DNA of 64,000 nucleotides from Haladaptatus paucihalophilus DX253 (lineage in GTDB: Archaea; Halobacteriota; Halobacteria; Halobacteriales; Haladaptataceae): positions 62,001-126,000 of the forward strand of contig NZ_AQXI01000004.1 in NCBI RefSeq assembly GCF_000376445.1. Reading direction: 5' to 3'. This document shows, one piece after another, positions 1-8,657 of this stretch. Position 1 is the stretch's first letter, and each line of letters opens with the position of its first letter. The translations under genes and the position numbers were made by a program. Below the pieces are notes generated by a model that saw only the letters and a list, made by a program, of their open reading frames with translations, ran no database searches and was not told the origin of the DNA.

Positions 1-206
1 TTCTGTTCTTGGTGTGTCGAGGGTGCTGTCTCTGGTTCTGTACTATCCGCTGATGACGGATGTTTCAGAATACCCACGCGGTATGCGGCGTCTGGTTGGA
101 TGTCTCCATCCACAACTTCACGGGTCGGCACAGTAAGCGTGTATGACCCATCCTCTGCTTCAATTTTGCCGCTGAAAACACAGCGTAGTTCGTCGGGTAT
201 TTCCAT
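1..206 (-). CDS. Partial small haloarchaeal protein, probably TRAM-domain type (N-terminal part)
   Basis: The reading frame opens with ATG at 206 (MEIPDELRCVFSGKIE) and runs off the left edge after 68 codons. The opening, with a single Cys, an 'xxDGSYTLTVPTREV' strand and an 'AAYRVGIL' strand, resembles from memory the leader of small haloarchaeal TRAM-domain proteins, where a low-complexity linker and the RNA-binding TRAM fold follow. That fold would lie outside the window, so the assignment is inference. The visible end is Ser/Thr/Glu rich, as expected of the linker. The overlapping longer frame on this strand is a shadow. Confidence 0.45.
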   Translation of the reverse strand, partial: MEIPDELRCVFSGKIEAEDGSYTLTVPTREVVDGDIQPDAAYRVGILKHPSSADSTEPETAPSTHQEQ

Positions 207-520
207 CTGTCCGTCTCATTATCCCGAGAATATAAGAATCTGTGTTTGTGTCTACCGCTAGAGACGACAATACGGGTCGATAAGCCACCTCGGTTTTGAC
301 TACATTCGGTATCGTCCAATTAGCTCTTCTTTATCCTCTCTCAAATCTCGGGACCGGGATATCCAGTTTGATCGGTGTTCTGCAAATCGATTATGATTGG
401 TTACTGATCACGGTGTCGTTCACCACTACCGTTCTCGACTTCGCTCACCACTATTATTTAGCAGATATATTATAATAGATTTAATTTCTAAAGGAAGTAA
501 TCATCGGATTAGTATTCCAC
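207..520. promoter_or_regulatory. Intergenic region with AT-rich promoter for the Tat protein at 521
   Basis: No gene is recognised here. The stretch at about 460-490 is strongly AT-rich (tatattataatag), and a purine-rich aaaggaag lies about 25 bases before the ATG at 521. This fits a haloarchaeal basal promoter followed by a short leader. The region also holds the divergent promoter of the leftmost gene. Confidence 0.4.
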
Positions 521-935
521 ATGGATGAAGACCAACTGCTAGAAACGACTGATGAAGATCGCCTCCGTGAACTCATCCGAGATGAGCTCACCTCGATCGA
601 AGATGAACGAGAAGAATCTGGGCCTTCTCTTTCACGGCGAGGTACACTCGCGACACTCGGTGTCGCGGGGGCCAGTGCGATGGGGCTGCTTGGCTCTGCC
701 GGTACCGCAACAGCGGCCACAAGCGAAGACGTCGGGACGGCGAACAATCCGGTATCCAACGTCTACACACAGAATCTGTTCACGCCACAACTCAATGATG
801 GGGTGTTCGTTGTCGGTGAAGGGGGCTACGACACGATTCAAGAAGCCCACGACGCCCTCCCGGCGAAGGGTGGCGGTGTCGTTCTCGTGACTGAAACCTA
901 CGACCGGACGAACTCGTTACTGCCGAAAAAGGAGC
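521..935 (+). pseudogene. 5' fragment of a Tat-exported beta-helix (pectate-lyase-like) protein
   Basis: About 140 codons remain of an exported protein. A charged N-terminus is followed by a twin-arginine motif (SLSRRGTLATLG) and a hydrophobic h-region ending GTATAA, which is a typical Tat signal. The mature part shows the 'YDTIQEAHDALPAKGGGVV' opening of right-handed parallel beta-helix (pectate-lyase-superfamily) proteins, in which the chain winds into repeated coils. The coils are absent. Near 920-940 the sequence switches to the middle of an MFS transporter in another frame, so the formal ORF ends in unrelated residues at 988. A deletion or recombination has fused two broken genes. Confidence 0.7.
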
Positions 936-2037
936 CACGCTTGACTGGATCGGGACGCTGTTGTCGATTCTCAGCCTCGGTACGATAGTAACTGGCTTCC
1001 TGTTGGCTGGCCAGTACGGATGGTGGACCGCCCGGCGGCCGTTCAGCATTGCCGACGTCCAGTTCAACCCGGCCGGACTGTCGCCGACGCCGCTGCTGGT
1101 CGCGCTCGGCGTTACTCTTGTTGTCGTGTTCATCCACTGGCAGTATCGCCGAGAACGCCGCGGTGAGATGCCACTGCTTCGTCCCCGAATCTTCAGTAAC
1201 GGCAAATTCCTCTCCGGTATTTCGACGTACACCGTTCGATCGGTGTTCCTCGCCGGTTTTCTGTTCGTCGTCCCGATTTTCCTGCAATCCGCGTTGAAGT
1301 TCAGCGCCTTCGAGAGTGGACTCGCTATCCTTCCATTTTCACTGGCGACATTCGTTGTCTCACTGGGTTCCTCGGGACTAAGCGACCGATTCGCCCCGAA
1401 ACACCTCATTCAACTCGGGTTGGTGATAATCGGACTCGGCTTCCTCATGCTGTATTCGGTAACGAGTTTGACGATGACCATCACGACAATGATCGTGCCG
1501 ATGGGCGTCATCGGAATCGGCATGGGGCTGATGATTGCGCAACTCGTGAATCTTACCCTCTCGACAGTTGAGTCAGACGACATCCCGGAAGCGTCGGGCG
1601 TGACGAACGCCTTCGACTCGCTCGGAAACGCGCTGGGTACGGCCGTCATCGGCTCTGCGCTCTTCTCGTTCTACTACGGCGGTGTTGTCGATGGCGTGCT
1701 TCGTGCCGGACAAGTCCCGGTGACACCATCCTAACGCGAATCGCTGGTGGTCCTTCTCGAAGACGCGAGTAAGGTCGTTACACCACAGGAACAAGCAGCG
1801 TTCGTCGCAAGTCTGCCACCGGATGTACAGGCTGGACTGGCCAGACTCCTTGATACGACGATGATCAGCGCACAACAGGAGACGCTCCTGCTCATCATGT
1901 TATTCTTGCTCGCCACGTTGCTGCTCTCGTCATTTCTTCCAAAACATCAACTTCGAGAGACGAGCCCTGATGAACAGGTCGAATTGGAAGAAGAGCCGGC
2001 ACGTGACCGAGATGTCAGAACTGCCGGCGACGACTAA
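935..2037 (+). pseudogene. 3' part of a DHA2-type MFS multidrug transporter, with internal stop
   Basis: The frame beginning about 935 (LDWIGTLLSILSLG) encodes the C-terminal half of a DHA2-family drug:H+ antiporter: several membrane helices, a 'RRERRGEMPLLRPRIF' cytoplasmic loop and a TM-rich tail. The N-terminal half is missing. At 1732-1734 an in-frame TAA interrupts the protein. Downstream codons continue in the same frame as family-like sequence (RESLVVLLEDASKV through FLPKHQL), so the stop probably arose from CAA. The gene is therefore doubly inactivated, by 5' truncation and by a nonsense codon. Confidence 0.8.
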
Positions 2038-2178
2038 TTCGTTGCCAAATATCTCTCTGGTGATCCGATAGCGTGACGGAAAACCCCTCACGGGCCCATT
2101 CGAGAGTAGAACATCGGTAACAAATCGGTCGGTGGGACTATTGGAGATACAAACGATACCGAGTCATCTGTCACACTA

Positions 2179-2361
2179 TCATCGTACGGGATTCAATGAG
2201 AGCAGCGGTTGTGTTGCGTGCCGTTGCGTTCCGTCTTCCAGATATCTCTCCAGTTGGGCTTCAAACTCGTGTTCGGTGATTTCTCCCCTCACGTAGCGAG
2301 AATGCACCTCGTTACGAGCGCCGAAAAACTCGCTGCAGCTCTCGTTCGGATCCTCATTAGG
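2179..2361 (-). pseudogene. C-terminal remnant of a SHOCT-like small protein
   Basis: Read on the minus strand from an upstream in-frame TAA near 2365, the sequence gives EVHSRYVRGEITEHEFEAQL and a short tail ending at 2179. The 'RYVRGEITEHEFE' core is the amphipathic 'RYARGEIdxxEFE' motif of SHOCT-type oligomerisation tails in haloarchaeal membrane and regulatory proteins. No start codon precedes it. It abuts the end of the decayed IS6 element at 2398, so its 5' part was probably lost in that insertion. Confidence 0.45.
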
Positions 2362-2397
2362 ATATTAATGAGGAGCACGGACTGTAATGTCTGAAAC

Positions 2398-2940
2398 GGC
2401 ACTGTCTAGTTTAGCTCCTCTTCGACAGGCGTTCGGTTGTTGAGCGATTGATGCGGTCTCTGATGGTCATTGTAATGCACAAACTGTTCAATACAACTCC
2501 GAACGATCGGCCGACCGACCATCCACAACGTATGGAAGCGGTTGATGAGATATTTGAGCGTATGAAATTACGTTTCGATCATATTCTGATCTGTGTATTT
2601 AAGCCAACCGTGAAACGAAATTCGAAAGAGAGCGATTTGATAGCTGTAGTTCTCGGAGAGAAACACAGCCCTCGAAAAGTCGTATATCTCGGCTAATTCA
2701 TCCAGAAACGAAGCGCCGGGTCAGTGCCATTCCGATCAAACACTGTGACATCGAACAACAGTTTTGTTTCGGCGACTATTGTATTATATACACAAGACTA
2801 TCTGCCGTTGATTTTGACAGCGGTTTCGTCCACCGCGACCCACGTCGGCGTCGCGATAGAACCCTACTATCGCACTATATCATCAATTTAGAATCATATC
2901 TGTTCCATGTTGCTATACTGAATTCGCTGGTTGTGAAGAT
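2398..2940 (-). mobile_element. Decayed IS6-type insertion sequence
   Basis: The end ggcactgtctagtttagct at 2398 matches the reverse complement of the right terminal repeat of the intact IS6-type element at 15720-16555. Minus-strand translation yields recognisable transposase pieces in shifted frames: 'ATPTWVAVDETAVKING', which contains the first catalytic Asp, then 'ETKLLFDVTVFDRNGTDPA'. These are broken by several stops and frameshifts. The opposite terminal repeat is not found, so the 5' end is lost. It is a non-functional relative of the 15.7 kb element. Confidence 0.75.
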
Positions 2941-3249
2941 GAGGCTTTGGATCGCGTGAACCACCGGTATGAGACTTTTTCCGGTCAGAATCGAGGTCCA
3001 TGGCTCAAAGAAAAGAGAAAGGAGACATGACCAACCGACGAGAACAACGAAAGCACGAGGGCAGAACAGTACGGTGGCTATCGAAGTCACTCGGTCGGAA
3101 CCGAGAACCGGACTATCCGACGCCAGTCGATCGTTGCACCGACGCGAGAACCTGCGCGGCAGAGAGAGCGGGACTCCCTCTAGTATGTATAAGGAGTATT
3201 GATTCTGTCCGGCGAAGATTTTATACCGTGGATTGAGAGACACTACCAC
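2941..3249. promoter_or_regulatory. Gap with leaderless aroD promoter
   Basis: No convincing gene is present; overlapping short frames are Arg-rich shadows. A TATA-like tttatacc lies at 3219-3226, about 27 bases before the ATG at 3250. This is the spacing expected of a leaderless haloarchaeal transcript and supports 3250 as the aroD start over upstream alternatives. Confidence 0.5.
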
Positions 3250-3984
3250 ATGAAACTGGATGGCTTCGCACTGGCTGCAACAACAAACGACCTCACACGA
3301 GAACCGGAGGCTCGTGAAGCAGCGGATGTCCTCGAATTCCGGATGGACAGCGCACAAGACCCAATTGGGCAACTTCGTGAGTACGACGGGGCGCTCCCGA
3401 TAATCGCCACGAACCGCACGAAATGGTTCGGCGGTGAGGCGAACGACACTGGCCGACTAGACCGCCTTGCCGCGGCGTCCCGCTTCGACGCGGTCGAACT
3501 CGTAGATATCGAGTTGGAGACTGCCCGTGCGATGGGGTGGATTCTCAATGAATTCCGACAGAACAATGTGAAGCTCATCATCTCGCATCACGATTTCAAA
3601 GAGACACCGGATCAAGATGTGCTCGACGCTATATTTGAGCAGTGTGCCCAATACGGGGACGTCGCGAAAGTCGCGACGTATCCGCAGAACAACGATGACG
3701 TACTCCGTCTTCTGAAGGCCATCGGTACAGCAACGAACGACGGGATGAACGTAGCAGGGATCTCGATGGGCGGTATCGGGAGTCACAGCCGCGCCGTCGC
3801 ACCGCTCTATGGCTCGAAACTTGGATATGCACCCCTCGCTTCGGACACCAACGAGTACGCTCCGGGACAGATCCCACTGAAGAAACTGTCCGTGCTCGTT
3901 GAAATCCTCCAGACGGCGAGTGAGGATGTCGACGAACTCGAGTCGTTGACCGAGAAACTCGTTGATCGGGAGACGTTCGCGTAG
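3250..3984 (+). CDS. aroD: 3-dehydroquinate dehydratase, type I
   Basis: This 244-residue enzyme converts 3-dehydroquinate to 3-dehydroshikimate in the shikimate pathway. Type I (class I aldolase-fold) features are visible: LEFRMD (E29, R31) near the first strand, ELVDIE around residue 84, SHHDF with the general-base His at 114, and the Schiff-base Lys in AKVATYP (K140). The phosphate-loop-like ISMGGIGSHSR and the C-terminal APGQIP follow. Length is normal for the family. It is followed by an ACT protein and homoserine dehydrogenase on the same strand. Haloarchaea are thought to make dehydroquinate from aspartate semialdehyde, so the neighbours are metabolically linked. A catabolic quinate/shikimate role is a weaker alternative. 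Confidence 0.88.
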   Translation: MKLDGFALAATTNDLTREPEAREAADVLEFRMDSAQDPIGQLREYDGALPIIATNRTKWFGGEANDTGRLDRLAAASRFDAVELVDIELETARAMGWILNEFRQNNVKLIISHHDFKETPDQDVLDAIFEQCAQYGDVAKVATYPQNNDDVLRLLKAIGTATNDGMNVAGISMGGIGSHSRAVAPLYGSKLGYAPLASDTNEYAPGQIPLKKLSVLVEILQTASEDVDELESLTEKLVDRETFA

Positions 3985-4057
3985 GTCCATTCTGGATTCG
4001 CTTCTTTGACAAATTCCCGCAACACTGGCCCGAACAGTTACACGCAAACCGCCGGGA

Positions 4058-4067
4058 TTCATATAAC
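4058..4067 (+). promoter_or_regulatory. TATA-like box for the ACT-hom operon
   Basis: ttcatataac lies about 25 bases before the expected transcription start near 4085-4090. With a gaggag-like Shine-Dalgarno (cggagg, about 4114-4119) ahead of ATG 4131, it supports the shorter start of the ACT gene. Confidence 0.45.
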
Positions 4068-4130
4068 TGCATCTGGTGAATGATTCACAATGACAGAGAG
4101 TACCAATCTCTATCGGAGGATGAATTACAC

Positions 4131-4661
4131 ATGAACGAACCACAAAGCGAGGCGAACGCCTACACGATTCGCCTCGAACTGGTCGACGAACCCGGAGAGT
4201 TGCTTCGAGCACTCCACCCAATCGGTGCGAACGGTGGGAACCTATTGTCGATATACCACGAGCGTGGGCATATCACACCTCGGGGCCATATTCCCGTCGA
4301 AATCGACCTCGAAGCGACGCCGAAACAGTACGAGACGATCGTTGACACGCTCCGTGAAGAGGGGATCAACGTCATTCAAGCGGGAACGGAGCGATACAGT
4401 GAGTCCCTAACCGTACTACTCTCAGGTGACCTCGTCGACACCGGACTCTCAGATACATTGACACGGATTCGCGAGACCACGAACGTAACGATTGCCGATT
4501 TCGAGTTGTCCGCACCGCAAGGGTCCGAGGATATCTCGAGTGGGCGACTCCGTCTCGGTATTGAAGAGGGCAAGACGGAGCACACCCTCTCAAAGGTTCG
4601 GGAGATTGCCTCGGAGAAGGACATCCGCGTTATCGAACCGCTTTCGGGTGGATTTGCATGA
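4131..4661 (+). CDS. ACT-domain amino-acid-binding regulatory protein
   Basis: The protein has 176 residues. An N-terminal ACT fold is clear (YTIRLELVDEPGELLRAL, then GGNLLSIYHERG), the pattern of small-molecule-sensing beta-alpha-beta domains. The second half (ESLTVLLSGDLVDTGLSDTLTRI) looks like another ACT-related unit. The gene overlaps the next one, homoserine dehydrogenase, by four bases (ATGA), so the two are co-translated. It most likely senses an aspartate-family amino acid (threonine or methionine) and adjusts the dehydrogenase. The start at 4131 is chosen because a Shine-Dalgarno sequence precedes it and the upstream 17 codons lack family character. An alternative ATG is at 4080. 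Confidence 0.85.
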   Translation: MNEPQSEANAYTIRLELVDEPGELLRALHPIGANGGNLLSIYHERGHITPRGHIPVEIDLEATPKQYETIVDTLREEGINVIQAGTERYSESLTVLLSGDLVDTGLSDTLTRIRETTNVTIADFELSAPQGSEDISSGRLRLGIEEGKTEHTLSKVREIASEKDIRVIEPLSGGFA

Positions 4662-5605
4662 AACTCGCGATCATCGGAGCAGGCACCGTGGGTACATCGG
4701 TCGCGGAAATGGCCGTTACCTACGGTCACACCGTGACCGCGTTGACTGACTCGACGAGCGCGTCGATCGACTCGGACGGGCTCGACGTCGAAGCTACCCT
4801 TTCACAAAAGCGAGACACAAACGAGATCGGAACAGATTCCGTCGAAGACGCGCTGGCGAGCGAGTACGATGTCCTCGTTGAAGCGACTCCCACGACGCTC
4901 GATACCGCACAACCGGCCTACGACCACATTCGGGCGGCATTTGAACGAGACCGAGACGTCGTGCTTGCGAACAAAGGACCCGTCGCACAACGATACGCAG
5001 ATGTTCGGGCGCTTGAACGGGAGAGCGAGGGAGAACTCCGTTTCGAGGCGACAGTCGGAGGGGCGATGCCAGTTCTTTCCACAATCGAGGACTACGGACC
5101 CGAACACGTGACTGCCCTTCGCGGAGTCCTGAACGGGACCGCAAATTTCATCCTCTCAAGAATGGCGGCCGAAGGACTCGATTACGAGCACGTGCTTGTA
5201 GAAGCACAAGACCTCGGTGTTGCGGAGGCCGACCCGTCTTTCGATGTCGAAGGGACGGATACCGCACTCAAGTGCGTGATCGCCGCGAACGTACTCGCGC
5301 AAGGGGAGCGTGAATACACGCTCGATGACGCGTCTGTTGACGGAATCGTCGGAACGTCCGGCAGTGCACTGTCGCTCGCGAACGCCGACGGGCGGACGGT
5401 CCGTCTCGTTGGCGAAATCGTGGACGACGAAATTCGCGTCGGACCGCGGATCATTCCACAACAATCCCCACTCGTCGTTTCTGGTACCGAGAACATCGTC
5501 CAACTCGCAACCGAGAACGCCGGCCTGCTGAGTGTCTCGGGTCACGGTGCCGGCGGATCGGCAACGGCAATCTCCATCATGGCCGACATCCGTCGTTTGG
5601 AGTGA
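4658..5605 (+). CDS. hom: Homoserine dehydrogenase
   Basis: This 315-residue NAD(P)-dependent enzyme reduces aspartate semialdehyde to homoserine on the way to threonine and methionine. The Rossmann loop GAGTVG is at residues 7-12. VLANKGPVA (about residue 103) carries the first catalytic Lys. GGAMPVLSTI, LNGTANFILSRM and the catalytic helix AEADPSFDVEGTDTALK with its conserved Asp and Lys all match the family. There is no fused aspartokinase or C-terminal ACT domain, so regulation presumably falls to the ACT protein encoded just upstream with a four-base overlap. Length is typical of haloarchaeal monofunctional Hom. Confidence 0.92.
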   Translation: MKLAIIGAGTVGTSVAEMAVTYGHTVTALTDSTSASIDSDGLDVEATLSQKRDTNEIGTDSVEDALASEYDVLVEATPTTLDTAQPAYDHIRAAFERDRDVVLANKGPVAQRYADVRALERESEGELRFEATVGGAMPVLSTIEDYGPEHVTALRGVLNGTANFILSRMAAEGLDYEHVLVEAQDLGVAEADPSFDVEGTDTALKCVIAANVLAQGEREYTLDDASVDGIVGTSGSALSLANADGRTVRLVGEIVDDEIRVGPRIIPQQSPLVVSGTENIVQLATENAGLLSVSGHGAGGSATAISIMADIRRLE

Positions 5606-5915
5606 TAGCATGATCTGACTCTGCTGCCTCCCTTCTCCCCTGTCAATAGCAAAGCTATTATACTGGATTAGGAAAAATATTCTGTAGATACTTCTGTAGG
5701 TAGATACTATTGCAGCGGGACTATTAACCAGTTTCAAAAATGCGAGACGCCGGTCTTCACATCAATAACCATGCCAGCCAAACACTGCGCTAGCGCTAGC
5801 TACACTTTCGACCATCTACTCGTGTCCCGACTCGCGCTGACAACCGGGAGTCGTGGCTAATCATCCCATTTCAGGTTCGATCTCTCCCGACATCCATTAC
5901 GCTGTAATGCCGTCG
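5606..5915. other. Gap without recognised gene
   Basis: No coding signal is seen. A short perfect palindrome gctagcgctagc lies at about 5788-5799, and an imperfect direct repeat (tctgtag...tagatact) at 5682-5707. The region separates the converging hom and usp genes. Confidence 0.4.
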
Positions 5916-6359
5916 TTAGGACTGGTCAGCGAACGAGACGACCGGGCAGGAGGCATTTAGCAGAACTGTTTGTGCGACACTTCCGAAAAGTAACTTTCCC
6001 GTCTGTGAGCGACGTCGCGGACTGATCACTACGTAACGAGCCTGGTGATCGTCCGCGTACTCAACGATTTCGCTCGCCGGATCACCGATGCGGCCAACGG
6101 TCGTCGTCCCGACCCCCGTTGGGTTCGTATCCACAAGTGACTTCGCCGGCTGGGCGGCTTGCTCTCGCAACTCGGCGGTACTGACTGCCTCGTCCTTATT
6201 TGTACTGTCCTCTTCGATTTGGATGGCCTCCGAGCGTTTCATCACGTGCAGGACGTGAACCTCTTCTTCGAACTTCTCTGCCAGGATAGTGGCTTCCGCG
6301 AGTACATCTGTCGCTCGTTCCGTACGGTCGATGGCTGCAACGATGACCATAGGTCCCAT
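5916..6359 (-). CDS. Universal stress protein family (single UspA domain)
   Basis: The protein has 147 residues with the Usp fold order: IVAAIDRTERATDVLAEA at the N-terminus, HVLHVM as strand 2, GRIGDPASEIVEYADD around residue 95, then VISPRRRSQTGKLLFGSVA and CPVVSF at the end. In ATP-binding Usps the loop reads GxxGxxxxxxxxxG(S/T). Here the Gly pattern is reduced (SPRRRSQTGKLLFGS), so nucleotide binding is plausible but not assured. The role is general stress adaptation. It stands alone, convergent with hom. Confidence 0.85.
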   Translation of the reverse strand: MGPMVIVAAIDRTERATDVLAEATILAEKFEEEVHVLHVMKRSEAIQIEEDSTNKDEAVSTAELREQAAQPAKSLVDTNPTGVGTTTVGRIGDPASEIVEYADDHQARYVVISPRRRSQTGKLLFGSVAQTVLLNASCPVVSFADQS

Positions 6360-6394
6360 ATGGAGCCACCACTATTAGTTGTTGGTGACTACGG

Positions 6395-6670
6395 GTGAAT
6401 TCATGCGGTCCCGTCGACTTCCCTATCGGTCTCGCCGTCGCGCTTGCGCTCGGGTTGGGGAACGTACCTGTCGCTCGGGTATTTATTTTGCTCACGGCAA
6501 AGCCAGTTGCTGTGGCACCAGTTATCTTCGCCGTGGAGTTCGCGAGTGATACCACTGTTCGTGGTGTGGCACTCCCTGAATACGTTTCAGTAAACGTGCT
6601 CACAACGACGCTCGTATCCGTCCCCGTCCTCTCGATTGTTGTCTTGATTCTTAAGATAGGAGTCGTCTGA
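6395..6670 (+). pseudogene. C-terminal fragment of an AEC-family permease
   Basis: About 90 mostly hydrophobic codons encode VDFPIGLAVALALGLGNVPV, then 'AKPVAVAPVIFAVEFASD' and a last helix. This is the pattern of the final three helices of auxin-efflux-carrier/malonate permeases, where a Pro-rich re-entrant 'MPVAVxPVxFA' precedes the terminal helices. At least 200 upstream residues are missing and the Met at 6395 appears fortuitous. It fills the space between usp and the TRAP operon and is likely a deletion remnant. Confidence 0.6.
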
Positions 6671-6744
6671 CCCGCCATTACGACAGTGGCGACGAGATAG
6701 CAGCTACAAATAGTGGATGGAAAAAACCGGTGAATCCAGGTCTC

Positions 6745-8046
6745 TTAGAAGAGCCCGAATGCACGGGGAACCGCCAGCGTTAACGGCGGAACGAGGATGA
6801 TCAAGAGGAGGACAAACGCCAGTGGCAGATAGTAGGGGATCATCGACCGCATGACATCATCAAGAGACTCGTCAGTAACGCGCTCCAGCACAAAGAGAAT
6901 CAGGCCAAAGGGTGGTGTGATAAGTCCGTACATTAGGGCGACGACCATGACGATTCCGAACTGAACTGGGTTGATGCCCAGCGTCGGATAGAGAGGCACC
7001 AGCATTGGGACCATGATCAGAAGAACTGCCGTACCTTCCATGAACGTCCCTAGGACCAGTAGAATGGCAGTGAGGATTAACATCGTCACGGGGGGACTCG
7101 CGGAGATTCCAACGAGAATCTGCCCGATCAAGTCGGGAATACCGGCGAGCGTTAACCAGTACGCGTAGAGATTCGCGAAGCCGAAGATGACTACAATGCT
7201 CGCGGTGTCCTCGAACGTGTCCTTGCTGACCTCTATCAGGTCGGTCAGCCCGATCGAGCGATAGTAAAACACGCCGAGAAGTATTGCATACACGACGGCG
7301 ATCAGAGCAGCTTCCGTTGCGGTGAACACGCCACCGAGGATCCCGCCGACGATTATGAGCGGCGTGATAAGCCCGGGCAAGGCCCGAAGAAAGGACTCGA
7401 ATAGGTTCGAGAGATCGTGGCTGTCTTCTCTCGGCCATCCGTCGCGCTTTGCGAGGTAGAAGGCCGTAGTTGCCATCGCGAGGGCCATGAGAAGGCCCGG
7501 GACGATACCGGCGACGAATAGCGTCCCAATCGATCGTTGCGCGAGCACGGCGTAGACGACGACGGGGATGCTTGGTGGAATGATCGGCCCGATGATTGCG
7601 GAGGCACCGGTGATGCCGACGGCGTCATCCCCTTCGTAACCATTCGACGTCATCGCCTCATATTCCACACTCCCGATGCCTGCAGCGTCTGCGACGGCAG
7701 ATCCGCTCATCCCAGAAAAGACCAGGCTAACGAAGACGTTAACCTGCGCGAGACCACCGGGAAGGGGACCGACTAGCTCGGTGGCGAAATTAAACATGTC
7801 GTCGGTGATTCCAGTGATATTCATGATTCGTCCGGCCATGAGGAAGAACGGAACGGCAAGGAGGACCCATGAGGTCATCCCAGCCCAGAACCGTTGCGTA
7901 ATCACGACGAGATTCAGAGGCGGACCGATTGGCAACAGCATGATGAGGAGGACAGTTAGACCTAGCGAGTAGGCTGCTGGCACGCCAACGGCGTACAGTG
8001 CCATGAGGATGGCGATGAATGCGACGAGTAGGAGAATCTCAGGCAT
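6745..8046 (-). CDS. dctM: TRAP transporter large permease, DctM
   Basis: The 433-residue integral membrane subunit of a tripartite ATP-independent periplasmic transporter uses a cation gradient to import an organic acid delivered by the DctP binding protein. Twelve or so helices are evident, with family motifs VPFFLMAGRIMN, SLVFSGMSGSAVADAAGIG, ASAIIGPIIPPSIP and the C-terminal MYGLITPPFGLILF. The start MPEILLL at 8046 overlaps the end of dctQ by eight bases, so the longer ORF start is rejected. It is third in the dctP-dctQ-dctM operon. Confidence 0.93.
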   Translation of the reverse strand: MPEILLLVAFIAILMALYAVGVPAAYSLGLTVLLIMLLPIGPPLNLVVITQRFWAGMTSWVLLAVPFFLMAGRIMNITGITDDMFNFATELVGPLPGGLAQVNVFVSLVFSGMSGSAVADAAGIGSVEYEAMTSNGYEGDDAVGITGASAIIGPIIPPSIPVVVYAVLAQRSIGTLFVAGIVPGLLMALAMATTAFYLAKRDGWPREDSHDLSNLFESFLRALPGLITPLIIVGGILGGVFTATEAALIAVVYAILLGVFYYRSIGLTDLIEVSKDTFEDTASIVVIFGFANLYAYWLTLAGIPDLIGQILVGISASPPVTMLILTAILLVLGTFMEGTAVLLIMVPMLVPLYPTLGINPVQFGIVMVVALMYGLITPPFGLILFVLERVTDESLDDVMRSMIPYYLPLAFVLLLIILVPPLTLAVPRAFGLF

Positions 8047-8518
8047 TGGTCCTCCCCAAGAATTCGGTAACGCGTTTATGCGTGTCGAGTACAACTACGA
8101 TGAAGAGGCAGGCGGCACTCAGCGCGATTAGGTTGTACGCCCAGCCAACTTTGAACCACTCAATCATCGGAAGCGCGGTATCCCCGGAAACGCTGGTCGC
8201 TCGATACGCAGACAACACGAGCGTGGCTGAGAAGAACGCCATCAGGATGTTCCGGACGAGCAACACCTGGTCGGTCCGGGTGATGATACGTTTTAGAACT
8301 GGGAGGAACGAGATGTCCGCCTCGTTCTGGAATAGATATGGGAGTGCGATAATCGTCATTAGTGCAAGGGCAGTTCGCGCGACTACGTAGGTCCAGTTGA
8401 GGTCGATGGGGAAAGTAATGTAACGACTGACCACCTGAAGGAGTCCTACTACTAGCATTACATTTAGTAAGACCACCCCTACAGCAGTGGTGATCCGGTC
8501 TAACCAGTTCTGCGCCAT
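8039..8518 (-). CDS. dctQ: TRAP transporter small permease, DctQ
   Basis: The 159-residue protein has four predicted helices. WLDRITTAVGVVLLNVMLVV is helix 1, the 'RYITFPIDLNWTYVVART' loop is characteristic of DctQ, ALPYLFQNEADISFLPVLKR follows, and the C-terminal helices end in TH. It bridges DctM and the binding protein. The start at 8518 (MAQNWLDR) is preferred over an upstream Met at 8605 because the extra 29 residues are polar and the family begins close to helix 1. Confidence 0.88.
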   Translation of the reverse strand: MAQNWLDRITTAVGVVLLNVMLVVGLLQVVSRYITFPIDLNWTYVVARTALALMTIIALPYLFQNEADISFLPVLKRIITRTDQVLLVRNILMAFFSATLVLSAYRATSVSGDTALPMIEWFKVGWAYNLIALSAACLFIVVVLDTHKRVTEFLGRTNA

Positions 8519-8657
8519 AGTAGGAAAGCCCACTCGTTCACTAAAAACATTTTGGTTCCCCGTGGAATGATCAGGATAGATGCCTTGGTCGATGTGGTGA
8601 GACACAGGGTCGACCGTGGAGTGTCCTACCTCTGACCATCCATGGGAACTGGGAACT

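Noticed and set aside
2969-3236. Overlapping plus ORFs ahead of aroD
   Set aside because: Arg-rich, no domain, and they run through the aroD promoter.
3457-4221. Long minus-strand ORF (254 codons) opposite aroD
   Set aside because: It is antisense to a well-supported aroD with catalytic motifs; the translation is Arg/Cys-rich and has no domain.
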